A stretch of DNA of 64,000 bases. It comes from Deltaproteobacteria bacterium GWC2_55_46. Its GTDB lineage: Bacteria > Desulfobacterota > GWC2-55-46. The notes beneath the pieces are model-generated. The model saw only the letters and a program-made list of their open reading frames with translations. It was not told the origin of the DNA and did not search any database. A program made the translations under genes and the position numbers. Below, in pieces: positions 24,348 through 32,709 of the stretch. The stretch's first letter is position 1; each line of letters opens with the position of its first letter. Location of the stretch: assembly GCA_001595385.3 (NCBI GenBank), contig LVEI03000001.1, positions 310,001 through 374,000 on the forward strand, read 5' to 3'.

Positions 24348-24930
24348 CGCTGACCTTTTTATCCGGGTCCGTAACCGAGGCCCTGCCAGTAAAGGGATTG
24401 TATGAGACGAGCGCCTTCCTTTTGCCGGAGACAAGCGTCACCTCGAAAGGAGGGCCCCCCGTCGGCGACAGCGCTATCGCCGCCTCTCCGCGCCTTACCT
24501 TGCCGAGCCCTGGCGCCGAGACCTCGTCTATCTCCACGCCGCGCCTGAGCTTGAGGCCACGGCTGACTGCCTCTGCCACCGGGGCGTATTCAACGCCGTC
24601 AGCGGATGACTCAACCGTTATGGCAGCGCCCTTGAGATCAAACCTCATCCGGTAATAATGCCTTGTGGCGGATGCCTTCTCTCCGAGAAAGACAGCGAGA
24701 AGGGAGAGCCTTTGGGCGTCTGAGTCCAGATAACGGTCTTCCAGGCCTTGAAGCCTGGGAAAGACTACAGCGAGAGCGAGACCTATTACGGCGATTACAG
24801 CGATAAGTTCCAGCAGGGAGAAACCGTTTGCGCGGGGTACGGATGGACGTCTTTTGCGGCTTGCGGCGGTTCTTTTACGGCCTCTGGCCTGTGGCGGGCC
24901 TTTGGCCTGTCTTCGTCTTCGTTCGAGCAT
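24340..24930 (-). CDS. gspH: type II secretion minor pseudopilin GspH-like
   Basis: 196 aa with a prepilin site RANG|FSLLELIAVIAVIG and Glu at mature position 5. The leader before the cleavage site is about 35 residues and strikingly basic (MLERRRR, then further Arg/Lys clusters); I found no shorter ATG, GTG or TTG start in this frame. The C-terminal half (ETP-like FEVTLVSGKRKALVSYNPFTG) resembles GspH. It lies 21 bp after gspG. Confidence 0.78.
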   Translation of the reverse strand: MLERRRRQAKGPPQARGRKRTAASRKRRPSVPRANGFSLLELIAVIAVIGLALAVVFPRLQGLEDRYLDSDAQRLSLLAVFLGEKASATRHYYRMRFDLKGAAITVESSADGVEYAPVAEAVSRGLKLRRGVEIDEVSAPGLGKVRRGEAAIALSPTGGPPFEVTLVSGKRKALVSYNPFTGRASVTDPDKKVSDG

Positions 24931-24951
24931 AGCGAGTTTTCCATGGACCTG

Positions 24952-25386
24952 TCAGTCCAGTTTCCAGCTTTCGATATCAGCGTCAAACCCATCGCCACCG
25001 CGACTGCCGTCTGCGCCGTAAGTGACGATGTCATAGTCGCCGCTCTGCCCCGGAGACGCGTAGACATAGGGGTTGCCCCATGGGTCTGCCGGTATCTTCC
25101 TCTTTTCAAGATAGCCGCCTTCACGCCAGTTGGCTGGTATCTTCCCGGTCTCCGGCTTGGTTGTAAGGGCCTCAAGGCCCTGGTCGGTCGAAGGGTACGA
25201 GCCGTTGTCCAGCTTGTAGAGCTTCAACGCTGTCTCAAGGTTCATTATCTGAACACGGGCCTCCGTCACCTTGGCCTCGTCTGTCCTGCCGACTATCCGC
25301 GGCGCTATTATGGCAGCGAGGATGCCGAGGATGACGATAACGACCATCAGTTCGATAAGTGTAAAACCTCTGTTACCCTTAGTCAT
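24952..25386 (-). CDS. gspG: type II secretion major pseudopilin GspG
   Basis: 144 aa. Leader MTKGNRG, then [22 protein letters not shown], with Glu at mature position 5. The C-terminal domain has the GspG signature [19 protein letters not shown] and the calcium-site loop [24 protein letters not shown]. It is the first gene of the cluster. No Shine-Dalgarno sequence precedes the ATG. A TATAAA hexamer lies 8 bases before the start. Confidence 0.95.
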   Translation of the reverse strand: MTKGNRGFTLIELMVVIVILGILAAIIAPRIVGRTDEAKVTEARVQIMNLETALKLYKLDNGSYPSTDQGLEALTTKPETGKIPANWREGGYLEKRKIPADPWGNPYVYASPGQSGDYDIVTYGADGSRGGDGFDADIESWKLD

Positions 25387-25567
25387 CTGGATATTTTATA
25401 TCAAAAACCGCCTGATAACAACAGTTTAGAGACATGAGACGACCAGGAGGTCTTGAATAAGGCCCCATTTCCATCTAATGTTCAATAGATTGTGAGATTT
25501 AAAAAGCCGAATTATCTGTACGGGTTGGAAGGATTCTCTAAGGCCGGGACTTAAGGCGCTGGAAGGC

Positions 25568-26239
25568 TCAGGAGGCCTGCGCCTCTTTAACAGCCGACAG
25601 GAAGAAGATATAGCTTTCGAGCCTTTTTCGGGACTCCTCGCTTAATGAGGCAAAGGCGACGCCAAGTACTATCCTGCCTTCGTCTTTTACGATATTCTTC
25701 ATGGCCCCGGAGAGCACAAGCTTATCCGAGGCGCCGGGAAGCTCCACCTTGATGGATGCCTCTCTGCCCAGCTCAATGGCATTGTAAATGGCATCTCTAT
25801 TGGCGCAACCGGTTGTCTTTATCGAGCACCTGCAGCCTTCAGAACTTATGTCTATCAGGATAGCCTCAGCCTCACAGCCTTCCAAAGAGGCGGTGGCAGG
25901 CAGTATGCACTCATACCTCTGGCAGTGCCTTACCTTGAACTCCTCCAGGGCGTACGGATAGGCGATGACGAGGAGCCTCTCAGGCGAGGCCAGCAGGCCC
26001 ATGACCCTCGATTTGAAGCCGAAGACAGTGCCTTTATAAAGGTAGCGGACCACGACATTCAGGTCCCTCAGCTGGTCGGTGCGCAAAACCGTGTCATGGA
26101 AGCTCAACATGATGTACTGGCCTTGCCTCATGCCGATAAAGTCGCACCTGGCCCTGATAGAATAATCCTCTATCTCGACGACGATCTCAGTGCCTTGCGT
26201 TATCGGCAGCTGAAGCTTCTGTTGTACGCTCTCTGGCAT
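25568..26239 (-). CDS. YcgR-like PilZ-domain protein (probable c-di-GMP receptor)
   Basis: 223 aa. The N-terminal domain (about 10-100) matches the YcgR-N/flagellar-brake fold, and the C-terminal half is a PilZ domain. It has the c-di-GMP-binding RxxxR (R104, R108 in RHCQRYEC) and D/NxSxxG (D130 in DISSEGC) motifs. In other bacteria such proteins act on flagella or surface machines. There is no flagellar gene here, but a secretion pseudopilus cluster follows after 180 bp. It has its own promoter. Confidence 0.82.
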   Translation of the reverse strand: MPESVQQKLQLPITQGTEIVVEIEDYSIRARCDFIGMRQGQYIMLSFHDTVLRTDQLRDLNVVVRYLYKGTVFGFKSRVMGLLASPERLLVIAYPYALEEFKVRHCQRYECILPATASLEGCEAEAILIDISSEGCRCSIKTTGCANRDAIYNAIELGREASIKVELPGASDKLVLSGAMKNIVKDEGRIVLGVAFASLSEESRKRLESYIFFLSAVKEAQAS

Positions 26240-26265
26240 ATCTTCAGTTTTCTCCGGGATTTGGT

Positions 26266-26294
26266 CTTATAACATGTACCAGCCGCAAATTCAA
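26266..26294 (-). promoter_or_regulatory. promoter of the PilZ-protein gene, extended -10 type
   Basis: On the minus strand there is TTGAAT, 17 bp, then TATAAG preceded by TG one base earlier (extended -10). It lies 27 bp before the start codon. Confidence 0.5.
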
Positions 26295-26366
26295 GCGTAC
26301 ATAAAGATGCGCGTATTTTTAATTCTTTTTATATACGATTTGCCAAAATCCATTCCTTCATGCCCT

Positions 26367-26729
26367 TTACTCCCCCGCCTCGAAAGCGTCCTGTATATGC
26401 TCTATTTGAGCCCTGCCATCCTTCATCTCAATGCAAACTACGTCGAAACGGATGTCAGGGTCCGTATGCCCGAGTCCTTCAAGATAAAAAGAGGAAGTTA
26501 TCGTCATCTTCCTCTGCTTTCTCCCGTCAACGCTCGCGCCCGGCGGGCCGAACCTGTCCGAGCCCCTGGTCTTGACCTCTACAAAGACGATCGTCTTTCC
26601 GTCACGCGCGATTATGTCTATCTCGCCGTACCTGCACCTGAAGTTCCGCTCGAGTATCCTGTAGCCATGCCTCTCAAGGAACCCTGCGGCCTCGTCCTCC
26701 CCGGCCTTCCCTACAGCTATTCTGTTCAC
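26367..26729 (-). CDS. YraN/UPF0102 family endonuclease-like protein
   Basis: 120 aa with the Holliday-resolvase-like core of UPF0102: GKAGEDEAAGFLERHGY, then RCRYGEIDIIARDG, then FVEVKTRGSDRFGPPGASVDGRKQRKM. The nuclease-type E...D...ExK residues are present. Function is not established. It overlaps the end of rnhB by 4 bp, the common arrangement. Confidence 0.9.
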   Translation of the reverse strand: MNRIAVGKAGEDEAAGFLERHGYRILERNFRCRYGEIDIIARDGKTIVFVEVKTRGSDRFGPPGASVDGRKQRKMTITSSFYLEGLGHTDPDIRFDVVCIEMKDGRAQIEHIQDAFEAGE

Positions 26730-27346
26730 CTCTCCTCCGGCCCTGCGGAGATCCCTTTTATGACCCCTCTGAACGTCCTTCTGTGAATGGGCGTGGGGCC
26801 GTGGATGTCTATCGCCTCAAGGTGTTCCCTTGTCGGATAACCCTTGTTCGATATGAAGTTGTATTGGGGGTAGCGCCTGTGATAGGACTCCATTATCGCA
26901 TCCCTCGCCGTCTTGGCGACGATGGAAGCCGCGGCGATGCTGACGCTCAACGAGTCCCCTGAGATAATAGGCCTCTGGCTGATGCCGGTGTTGATGGGCA
27001 TGTTCCCGTCAACGAGTATCTTATCAGGCTTGATGGAGAGCTTGCCTACGGCCAGCTCCATGGCCTTGAGCGAGGCTTTGAGGATGTTTATGCGGTCTAT
27101 CTCGGCTGGCCAGACTATGCCGACGCCGACGGAAGAAGCTTCCTTGAATATGTCGAAGAGGCGAGCGGCCCTTGCCCTGCCTGAAAGAGCCTTGGAGTCT
27201 TTTATCCCCAGGTCGAGCGGCGGCGGGAAAGGGAAGATGACGGCGGCTGCGACTACAGGGCCGGCCAGAGGCCCCCTGCCAGCCTCGTCAACACCGGCGA
27301 CAAATCTGTACCCTGCTGAGTTGGCCTCTTTTTCGTGGATGTCCAT
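26726..27346 (-). CDS. rnhB: ribonuclease HII
   Basis: 206 aa. It removes RNA from RNA-DNA hybrids, including single ribonucleotides. The active-site acids are in VAGVDEAGRGPLAGPV (D20, E21), ILVDGNMPI and the later AAASIVAKTARD block. ATG 27346 is chosen because earlier in-frame codons lie inside the rplS terminator hairpin. It is read with yraN, after the ribosomal-protein cluster. Confidence 0.92.
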   Translation of the reverse strand: MDIHEKEANSAGYRFVAGVDEAGRGPLAGPVVAAAVIFPFPPPLDLGIKDSKALSGRARAARLFDIFKEASSVGVGIVWPAEIDRINILKASLKAMELAVGKLSIKPDKILVDGNMPINTGISQRPIISGDSLSVSIAAASIVAKTARDAIMESYHRRYPQYNFISNKGYPTREHLEAIDIHGPTPIHRRTFRGVIKGISAGPEER

Positions 27347-27363
27347 AGGGGGTCCGGCAATAA

Positions 27364-27391
27364 AAAAGCCCGGCCTTTTGGGCCGGGCTTT
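27364..27391 (-). terminator. intrinsic terminator after rplS
   Basis: On the minus strand AAGCCCGGCC pairs with GGCCGGGCTT around a small loop and is followed by TTTTTTATT. It is 13 bp beyond the rplS stop and 18 bp before the rnhB start, so rnhB-yraN depends on read-through or a weak promoter here. Confidence 0.85.
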
Positions 27392-27403
27392 CCGTTGCAA
27401 CCG

Positions 27404-27745
27404 TTATCTCCTGGTCTTGATCCTTGCGGCCTTGCCCTTGAGGTCGCGGAGGTAGTAAAGCTTGGCCCTCCTGACGATACCCTTGGTAAGCACCTTTACA
27501 GACTCAAGCGCCGGGGAATTGACCGGGAATATCCTTTCTACGCCAACGCCGTATGATATCTTGCGGAGCGTGAAAGTCGCCCTTACGCCGCCGCCGCGCT
27601 TTTTTATCACGACGCCCTCGAAGGGCTGGACCCTTGCCTTGTCGCCTTCCTTGATCTTGACCCTCACAAGAAGGGTATCACCAGGGTTAAACGCCGGAAT
27701 GTCGGTCCTGATAAAATCCTTCTCGATATCCTGAATGACTCCCAT
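27404..27745 (-). CDS. rplS: 50S ribosomal protein L19
   Basis: 113 aa. It has the L19 pattern: [51 protein letters not shown] and [23 protein letters not shown] stands six bases before ATG 27745. It sits at the 3' end of the trmD cluster, with a possible promoter in the AT-rich gap upstream (TTGCAA, 17 bp, CACAAT on the minus strand). Confidence 0.96.
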   Translation of the reverse strand: MGVIQDIEKDFIRTDIPAFNPGDTLLVRVKIKEGDKARVQPFEGVVIKKRGGGVRATFTLRKISYGVGVERIFPVNSPALESVKVLTKGIVRRAKLYYLRDLKGKAARIKTRR

Positions 27746-27841
27746 GTTATCCTCCGTGAATGTTCTAACCTTTTTCAAAATTTTAAGCACTAATTGTGCC
27801 TAAAAGACAAACAAATTGCAATAAAAAAATGAGCTTTTTTA

Positions 27842-28573
27842 TTATTCCCTTTTGCCGTCCCGGAGCCCATCAAGGAACTTTCTATCTTCGTCGGCAAGAG
27901 ACGCTCCCTCAAGGAGGTCCGGCCTCCTTCTGAAGGTCCTCCTCAGGGCCTCCTGCCTCCTCCACCTCTCTATTTCAGCGTGGTTGCCTGAAAGGAGCAC
28001 GTCCGGGACCCTCATGCCTCTGAAATCTTCGGGCCTTGTATACTGCGGGAACTCAAGGAGCCCGGAGCTAAAGGAGTCGCCTTCGGCTGACTCAGGCTCG
28101 CCGAGGACGCCGGGGATGAGCCTCCCCACGGCGTCTATCATCACAAGCGCCGGTATCTCGCCGCCAGAAAGTACATAATCGCCGATGGATATCTCGTAAT
28201 CGGCGTACTCTCTTATGCGCTCGTCATAGCCTTCATACCTTCCGCAGACCATGATGAGCCGCTTGTGTATTGTAAGCTCGCTTGCCAATCCTTGCGTAAA
28301 GCGCTCGCCCTGCGGGGTGGTAAGGACTACCTTTGCCGGCCCACTGGCCTTGAGCGCCTCTATCGCCTTCACCACAGGTTCCACCTTCATGACCATCCCG
28401 TGGCCTCCGCCATAGGGAGAGTCGTCGGTAGTCCTGTGCCTGTCGATGGTATGGTCCCTTAGGTTGTGGGGGACTACTTCTATGAGCCCCCTTGACAGCG
28501 CCCTTCCGATAACTCCGTGGCGGCAAGGGGATGAGAAGAACTCGGGGAAAAGGGTCAGTATCTCAAAGACCAT
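27842..28573 (-). CDS. trmD: tRNA (guanine37-N1)-methyltransferase
   Basis: 243 aa of the SpoU/TrmD knot class. The SAM knot is [26 protein letters not shown], and [13 protein letters not shown] and [21 protein letters not shown] are family blocks. The ATG at 28573 ([13 protein letters not shown]) is the conserved start; the longer open frame runs into rimM. It methylates G37 of tRNAs to prevent frameshifts. Confidence 0.96.
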   Translation of the reverse strand: MVFEILTLFPEFFSSPCRHGVIGRALSRGLIEVVPHNLRDHTIDRHRTTDDSPYGGGHGMVMKVEPVVKAIEALKASGPAKVVLTTPQGERFTQGLASELTIHKRLIMVCGRYEGYDERIREYADYEISIGDYVLSGGEIPALVMIDAVGRLIPGVLGEPESAEGDSFSSGLLEFPQYTRPEDFRGMRVPDVLLSGNHAEIERWRRQEALRRTFRRRPDLLEGASLADEDRKFLDGLRDGKRE

Positions 28574-28596
28574 CTTGGGGCATCTTTCTACTTTAC

Positions 28597-29106
28597 TTAT
28601 GGAAGCAGCCCCTCGATAAGGCGTATCGTTATCTTCCTCGTCCCGGTATCGACGCTCACTATGACGCTCTCTATCGCCGGGATAAGGACATCGCCGCAAG
28701 GGCCGGTCGTCTCAAGGACGTCGTTACCGCCGGTCGAGATGACGTTGGTGACCCGGCCTATGTACCTCGACTCGTCGGTATAGACTTCCATGCCGATGAG
28801 GTCGAAATAATAGTACTCGTCCTCAGCGGTCTCAGGCAGTTCGGACTTTTTAACCGATATCTCGAGGCCTACGAGCGCCTCTGCCGCGCTACGGTCATGG
28901 CACCCCTCCAGCTCGATGATCCAGCCGCCCTTGTGCTTGCGCGCCCGTACTACACGCCTGGCCTCGTGCCTGCCCTTGCCGGCGAGGATGACGGTATCCC
29001 AATGGATGTCGTCGAGTACGCCGTAGGCAACGGCCTTTACCTCGCCCTTAAGCCCGTGTACCCCGGTTATCTTCGCGATCAGGACGAGTTCGACGTCTTT
29101 ATTCAA
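28597..29106 (-). CDS. rimM: 16S rRNA maturation factor RimM
   Basis: 169 aa. The N-terminal RimM domain starts [17 protein letters not shown], and the C-terminal PRC barrel holds [14 protein letters not shown] and [19 protein letters not shown]. It helps 30S head assembly. It overlaps the khpA stop by 8 bp. Confidence 0.94.
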   Translation of the reverse strand: MNKDVELVLIAKITGVHGLKGEVKAVAYGVLDDIHWDTVILAGKGRHEARRVVRARKHKGGWIIELEGCHDRSAAEALVGLEISVKKSELPETAEDEYYYFDLIGMEVYTDESRYIGRVTNVISTGGNDVLETTGPCGDVLIPAIESVIVSVDTGTRKITIRLIEGLLP

Positions 29107-29329
29107 CTATCTCCAGAACAGAGCGTTTCCTGAGCTTTGTCGATGACGCGGTGAGTATGACCCTTATGGCCCGCGCGGTCCTGCCCTGCTTCCCTATTAT
29201 TTTGCCAAGGTCCTCCTTGGCAACTGACAGCTCTATTACGGAAGTCCTCTCGCCTACTACCTCTATTACCCTTACGTCCTCCGGATGATCGACAAGAGCC
29301 TTTGCGATGTACTCGATTAGGTCCTTCAT
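29099..29329 (-). CDS. khpA: KH-domain RNA-binding protein (KhpA)
   Basis: 76 aa, a single KH domain with the GxxG loop in [16 protein letters not shown]. It is small, basic, and always in this spot between rpsP and rimM in many bacteria. It binds RNA, with a partner of the Jag/KhpB type where studied; no khpB is in this window. GGAGG is present eight bases before the ATG. Confidence 0.92.
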   Translation of the reverse strand: MKDLIEYIAKALVDHPEDVRVIEVVGERTSVIELSVAKEDLGKIIGKQGRTARAIRVILTASSTKLRKRSVLEIVE

Positions 29330-29406
29330 GCGATGCCTCCGAGAAGTTCTGGTATAGGTACCGGCTTCTCCCCCTATTCAGCTGTCCGCCCTGTTTCCGT
29401 TCCGTT

Positions 29407-29652
29407 TCAGGCCGCTTTAGAGACCTTCTTAAGGAGCTGTTTAACGGTATCCGTCGGGACTGCGCCCTTGCCGAGCCAGAACGTCACCCTGTCGCCCTTG
29501 ACGTTTACCTGGGCAGGCTCGGTCATGGGGTCGTAGGTCCCGATGACCTCGAGGAAACTACCGTCCCTTGGGGCCTCTGAGTCCGCTACAACGATACGGT
29601 AAAAAGGCTTTTTCTTTGCGCCGTGCCTGGTCAACCTGATCTTTACTGCCAT
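29407..29652 (-). CDS. rpsP: 30S ribosomal protein S16
   Basis: 81 aa, with [27 protein letters not shown], a clear S16 signature, given here in part ([14 protein letters not shown]). The strong Shine-Dalgarno GGAGG is 13 bases upstream of the ATG. It follows ffh after 33 bp and precedes khpA. Confidence 0.96.
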   Translation of the reverse strand: MAVKIRLTRHGAKKKPFYRIVVADSEAPRDGSFLEVIGTYDPMTEPAQVNVKGDRVTFWLGKGAVPTDTVKQLLKKVSKAA

Positions 29653-29685
29653 TCTGCTGTACTCCTCCGTCTTTTTGTTTGTAGA

Positions 29686-31017
29686 TCACATCATCTTCTG
29701 AAAAAGGCCCTTGAGCCCTCTTGGCCCAGCCTTCTTGAACTTCTTCATCATCTTGCGCATCCCGGCGTATTGATTGACGAGCTTGTTGACGTCCTGGACC
29801 TTGGTGCCGCTCCCCTTTGATATCCTCTGCCGCCTGCTGGCGTTAAGGACCGAGGGGTTGCGCCTCTCTTCCCTGGTCATCGAGTTTATTATGGCCTCGA
29901 TGCGCGCTATCTCCTTCTCGTCAATACTGATGTCCTTGGACTTCTTAAGGGCATCAAAGCCCGGGACCATTGAAAGGATAGAATCGAGAGAGCCCAGTTT
30001 CTTTATCTGCTGGAGCTGGTCCTTGAAATCCTCCAGCGTGAAATCGTCCTTTTTGAGCTTTTGCTGAAGCTCTTTGGCCTGCTTCTCGTCAAAGGCGCTC
30101 TGGGCCTTCTCGATAAGGGTAAGCACGTCGCCCATGTCGAGTATCCTGCCCGCAAGCCTCGACGGGTGGAATACCTCGATGGCGTCGACCTTCTCGCCGG
30201 TGCCGATGAACTTTATGGGGCGGCCGGTCGTGACCCTCATTGAAAGGGCCGCGCCTCCCCTGGCGTCTCCGTCGAACTTTGTGAGCACGACCCCTGTTAT
30301 GCCAATAGCGTCGTTAAAGCCCTTCGCCGTATTGACCGCGTCCTGGCCGGTCATCGAGTCGGCCACAAAGAGGACCTCGCTCGGGGAGAGTATCCCACTG
30401 AGTGTTTTAAGCTCGGCCATCAGCGCGTCGTCTATATGGAGCCTTCCGGCGGTATCGACGAGGAGGATGTCGTACCCCTTGAGCCCGGCGATCCTGAAGG
30501 CCTCCGCGCATATATCAGCGGGGGACTTGTAGTTCTCGCTGTCAAAGCAGTCGACCTTGATCTCGCTTGCGAGCTTCTTTAATTGCAAGACCGCGGCAAG
30601 CCTGAAAAGGTCGGCAGGGACTATATACGGGTTCCTGCCTTTTTGCTTAAGATGCAGCGCGAGCTTTGCCGTAGTGGTCGTCTTGCCTGAGCCCTGGAGA
30701 CCTACCATCATGATGACGGCCGGCTTTCCCTTAAGCTCAAGGGCCGAGTCCTCGCCGCCGAGAAGGGCTGTGAGCTCGTCATGGACTATCTTTGTGAACT
30801 GCTGGCCCGGGGAGAGGCTTTCAAGGACCTCCCTGCCCATCGCCTTTTCCTTCACGGACGCGACAAAGTCCTTAACGACCGTGAAATTCACGTCTGCCTC
30901 GAGGAGGGCGAGCCTGACCTCCTTGAGTATCTCCTGGACGTTGGCCTCGGTCAGGGTGCCCTTCCCCCTGACGTCCCGAAGTATCTTCCTGAATTTATCT
31001 GAAAGTGACTCAAACAT
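29686..31017 (-). CDS. ffh: signal recognition particle protein Ffh
   Basis: 443 aa, normal length. N domain, then the GTPase with GLQGSGKTTTTAK (about 106-118), DTAGRLHIDD and TKFDGDARGG. The C-terminal methionine-rich M domain contains the RNA-binding RRQRISKGSGT and ends FQKMM. With 4.5S RNA it targets nascent membrane proteins to FtsY. I found no 4.5S RNA gene in the window. It begins the translation cluster; the start ATG 31017 is better than the in-frame codons further upstream. Confidence 0.96.
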   Translation of the reverse strand: MFESLSDKFRKILRDVRGKGTLTEANVQEILKEVRLALLEADVNFTVVKDFVASVKEKAMGREVLESLSPGQQFTKIVHDELTALLGGEDSALELKGKPAVIMMVGLQGSGKTTTTAKLALHLKQKGRNPYIVPADLFRLAAVLQLKKLASEIKVDCFDSENYKSPADICAEAFRIAGLKGYDILLVDTAGRLHIDDALMAELKTLSGILSPSEVLFVADSMTGQDAVNTAKGFNDAIGITGVVLTKFDGDARGGAALSMRVTTGRPIKFIGTGEKVDAIEVFHPSRLAGRILDMGDVLTLIEKAQSAFDEKQAKELQQKLKKDDFTLEDFKDQLQQIKKLGSLDSILSMVPGFDALKKSKDISIDEKEIARIEAIINSMTREERRNPSVLNASRRQRISKGSGTKVQDVNKLVNQYAGMRKMMKKFKKAGPRGLKGLFQKMM

Positions 31018-31300
31018 CGCTTTTTCCCATAAAAACGAGAACACGGCGGCTCTGGGGCCGCCCTGTTACAAGTATACCTTAAATATTATAATCCGCTTCA
31101 CCTGATATTGACAGCGGATAAATGGCTTTTGGCTGACGTAAATTCTACAAATATATAGGATTTCGAGCCTGCATGTCAACACATCTTTTAGGGTTTTAAA
31201 GGCTTTTGGTCGATGGCGGCGGGCTGGAAGCGCGTCTTTCGATCGACCGGGCCATAAAACCGCGGTTGACGGCCTGAGATGTTTTTGTTACCCTGATCTG
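31018..31300. other. divergent intergenic region upstream of ffh
   Basis: This stretch has no gene. It holds a GC-rich hairpin (GGCGGC...GCCGCC near 31044-31063) in the ffh leader and, on the minus strand, a perfect TATAAT (31085-31090) with only a weak -35. The plus-strand half (31100-31300) shows no recognisable element apart from a TTGACA near 31109 that lacks a matching -10. Confidence 0.4.
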
Positions 31301-31558
31301 ATGACAACTTCGGAACTTCTCATACTCCTTGCGCTCCTGACCATTGCCGCCATGCTCCTTAACCTCCCTTTCGGATATCTGAGGGTAAAGACAAGGAAGT
31401 TCTCGGTACAGTGGTTCCTGTATATCCACCTCCCCATCCCATTCATCTTCGTCATGCGCACGATGGCGGGCCTGGGCTACCAGTATCTCCCGCTTATGGT
31501 CGCCGGGGCGGTGGCAGGGCAATTCATCGGCGGCAGGCTCAACAGAAAGGCCTCCTGA
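31301..31558 (+). CDS. small polytopic membrane protein, unknown function
   Basis: 85 aa with two or three hydrophobic segments (about 4-22, 40-52, 62-76) and a basic tail (GGRLNRKAS). LNLPFGYLRVKTRKFSVQWFLYIHLPIPF is the most distinctive part; I do not recognise a named family. Its TGA is followed after one base by the ATG of the DUF721 gene, so the two are co-translated. Confidence 0.7.
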   Translation: MTTSELLILLALLTIAAMLLNLPFGYLRVKTRKFSVQWFLYIHLPIPFIFVMRTMAGLGYQYLPLMVAGAVAGQFIGGRLNRKAS

Positions 31559-31559
31559 G

Positions 31560-32030
31560 ATGTCTCAGCGTCCAAGGCGGCCCCGCCGGACAGGGTCGGA
31601 CGCGACTATCAGCTCGGTCCTTGACGCAACACTCGGGCACCTCAACCTCGGGGCGAGGCTAAGAGAGTTCAGGCTTAAGAAACTCTGGCCCGATTGCGTT
31701 GGCGAGGCCATAGCCAAAAGGGCCTGCCCTGAAAGGCTGATGGGAACGGTCCTTTTCTGCTCCGTTGAAAGCTCTCCATGGATGACGGAGCTAAACTACC
31801 AGAAGACCATCATCATCGGACGGCTGAACGAGACATTGGGCCCTGGGGCTATTACAGAGATAGTCTTCCGGGCCGGTCAGGTCAAAGGGCGTAAGGCCCG
31901 GAAACCGGAGGTCCCGACAAGGCCGCTTACCCCGGAAGAAGAATCTTTCATAGAAAAGACCACCGGTAGCATAAGGGACACGAGGCTTAAAAACCTCATA
32001 GAACGCGTGATGAGGATGTGTAAGTCGTAG
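31560..32030 (+). CDS. DUF721 (DciA-like) domain protein
   Basis: 156 aa. The DUF721 fold runs about 18-105 with LRLKKLWPDCVGEAIAKRA-type sequence (here FRLKKLWPDCVGEAIAKRAC) and TVLFCSVESSPWMTELNYQK. The family includes DciA, the ancestral DnaB-helicase loader, but that role is not shown for this type. The first 12 residues are very basic. It is convergent with the methyltransferase gene; the stops are one base apart. Confidence 0.82.
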   Translation: MSQRPRRPRRTGSDATISSVLDATLGHLNLGARLREFRLKKLWPDCVGEAIAKRACPERLMGTVLFCSVESSPWMTELNYQKTIIIGRLNETLGPGAITEIVFRAGQVKGRKARKPEVPTRPLTPEEESFIEKTTGSIRDTRLKNLIERVMRMCKS

Positions 32031-32031
32031 C

Positions 32032-32709
32032 TTACGGATATTCGACCGTAAGCCCTCCATCCCTTCCGGCTTCTATAAGAAATAAACCCTCTTTGCTTCC
32101 AACCGGCAAAAACCTTAACCGGTTCGCCCTGAGCCCCGCCTTGCCGAGCCCTTCGAGCATCTCGGCGAGCCTCGCCTTGGGGTAGACGTAGAAGACACGT
32201 CCATGACCACCCATGAAATAGGCTGATATATCTATCAGGTCGGCGATACCGCCGGATAGCTCCGTCCTTGCAGCAGCCTTCTCCTTATTTGGGCTTATCC
32301 TCCCCACGCCTGCCCTAAAGTAGGGAGGATTGCTTACTACCACGCTGAAAGAGCCTTCCGGGTAGAGCTTTTTAAGCTCCCTGTAGTCGCTCTGTACTAT
32401 CTCCACCCTGCCTTCCAAACCGTTAGCCTGGATGTTCTTCTCCGCTACAGCGGCAGCGCAAGGGTCTATCTCTACGCCGACGATCTTTCTTACCTTTGAC
32501 TTCCAGGCAAGGATAAGCGGGATGGCCCCGGTGCCGGAGCCTATGTCGATGGCTGAATCTTCTTCTGAAAGTGACGGCAGGACGAACTCTGCGAGGGCTA
32601 CGGTATCGCTTGTGAGCCTGTGGCCCGCCTTCCTCTGTACGAAGAAGTACGGGCCGAGGCTTTCGAGCGTTTCATCTTCCGCGACCCGGGGGCCCGTCAA
32701 TGGCAACAA
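32032..32709 (-). CDS. tRNA1(Val) A37 N6-methyltransferase-like protein (TrmN6/YfiC family)
   Basis: 225 aa class I SAM-dependent methyltransferase. The SAM site is AIDIGSGTGAIPLIL, and the catalytic NPPY motif is in VVVSNPPYFRAG, a mark of N6-adenine methylation. The start is a TTG at 32709 that overlaps the end of the DUF1015 gene, with other TTG codons in the same frame 3 and 9 bases downstream. The substrate is inferred from family only. Confidence 0.82.
   Translation of the reverse strand: MLPLTGPRVAEDETLESLGPYFFVQRKAGHRLTSDTVALAEFVLPSLSEEDSAIDIGSGTGAIPLILAWKSKVRKIVGVEIDPCAAAVAEKNIQANGLEGRVEIVQSDYRELKKLYPEGSFSVVVSNPPYFRAGVGRISPNKEKAAARTELSGGIADLIDISAYFMGGHGRVFYVYPKARLAEMLEGLGKAGLRANRLRFLPVGSKEGLFLIEAGRDGGLTVEYP

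Noticed and set aside
28574-28699. Longer N-terminus for TrmD
   Set aside because: The extension overlaps rimM and the conserved start is [13 protein letters not shown].
31018-31300. 4.5S RNA gene beside ffh
   Set aside because: The GC-rich hairpin near 31050 lacks the conserved SRP loop sequence and is too small.
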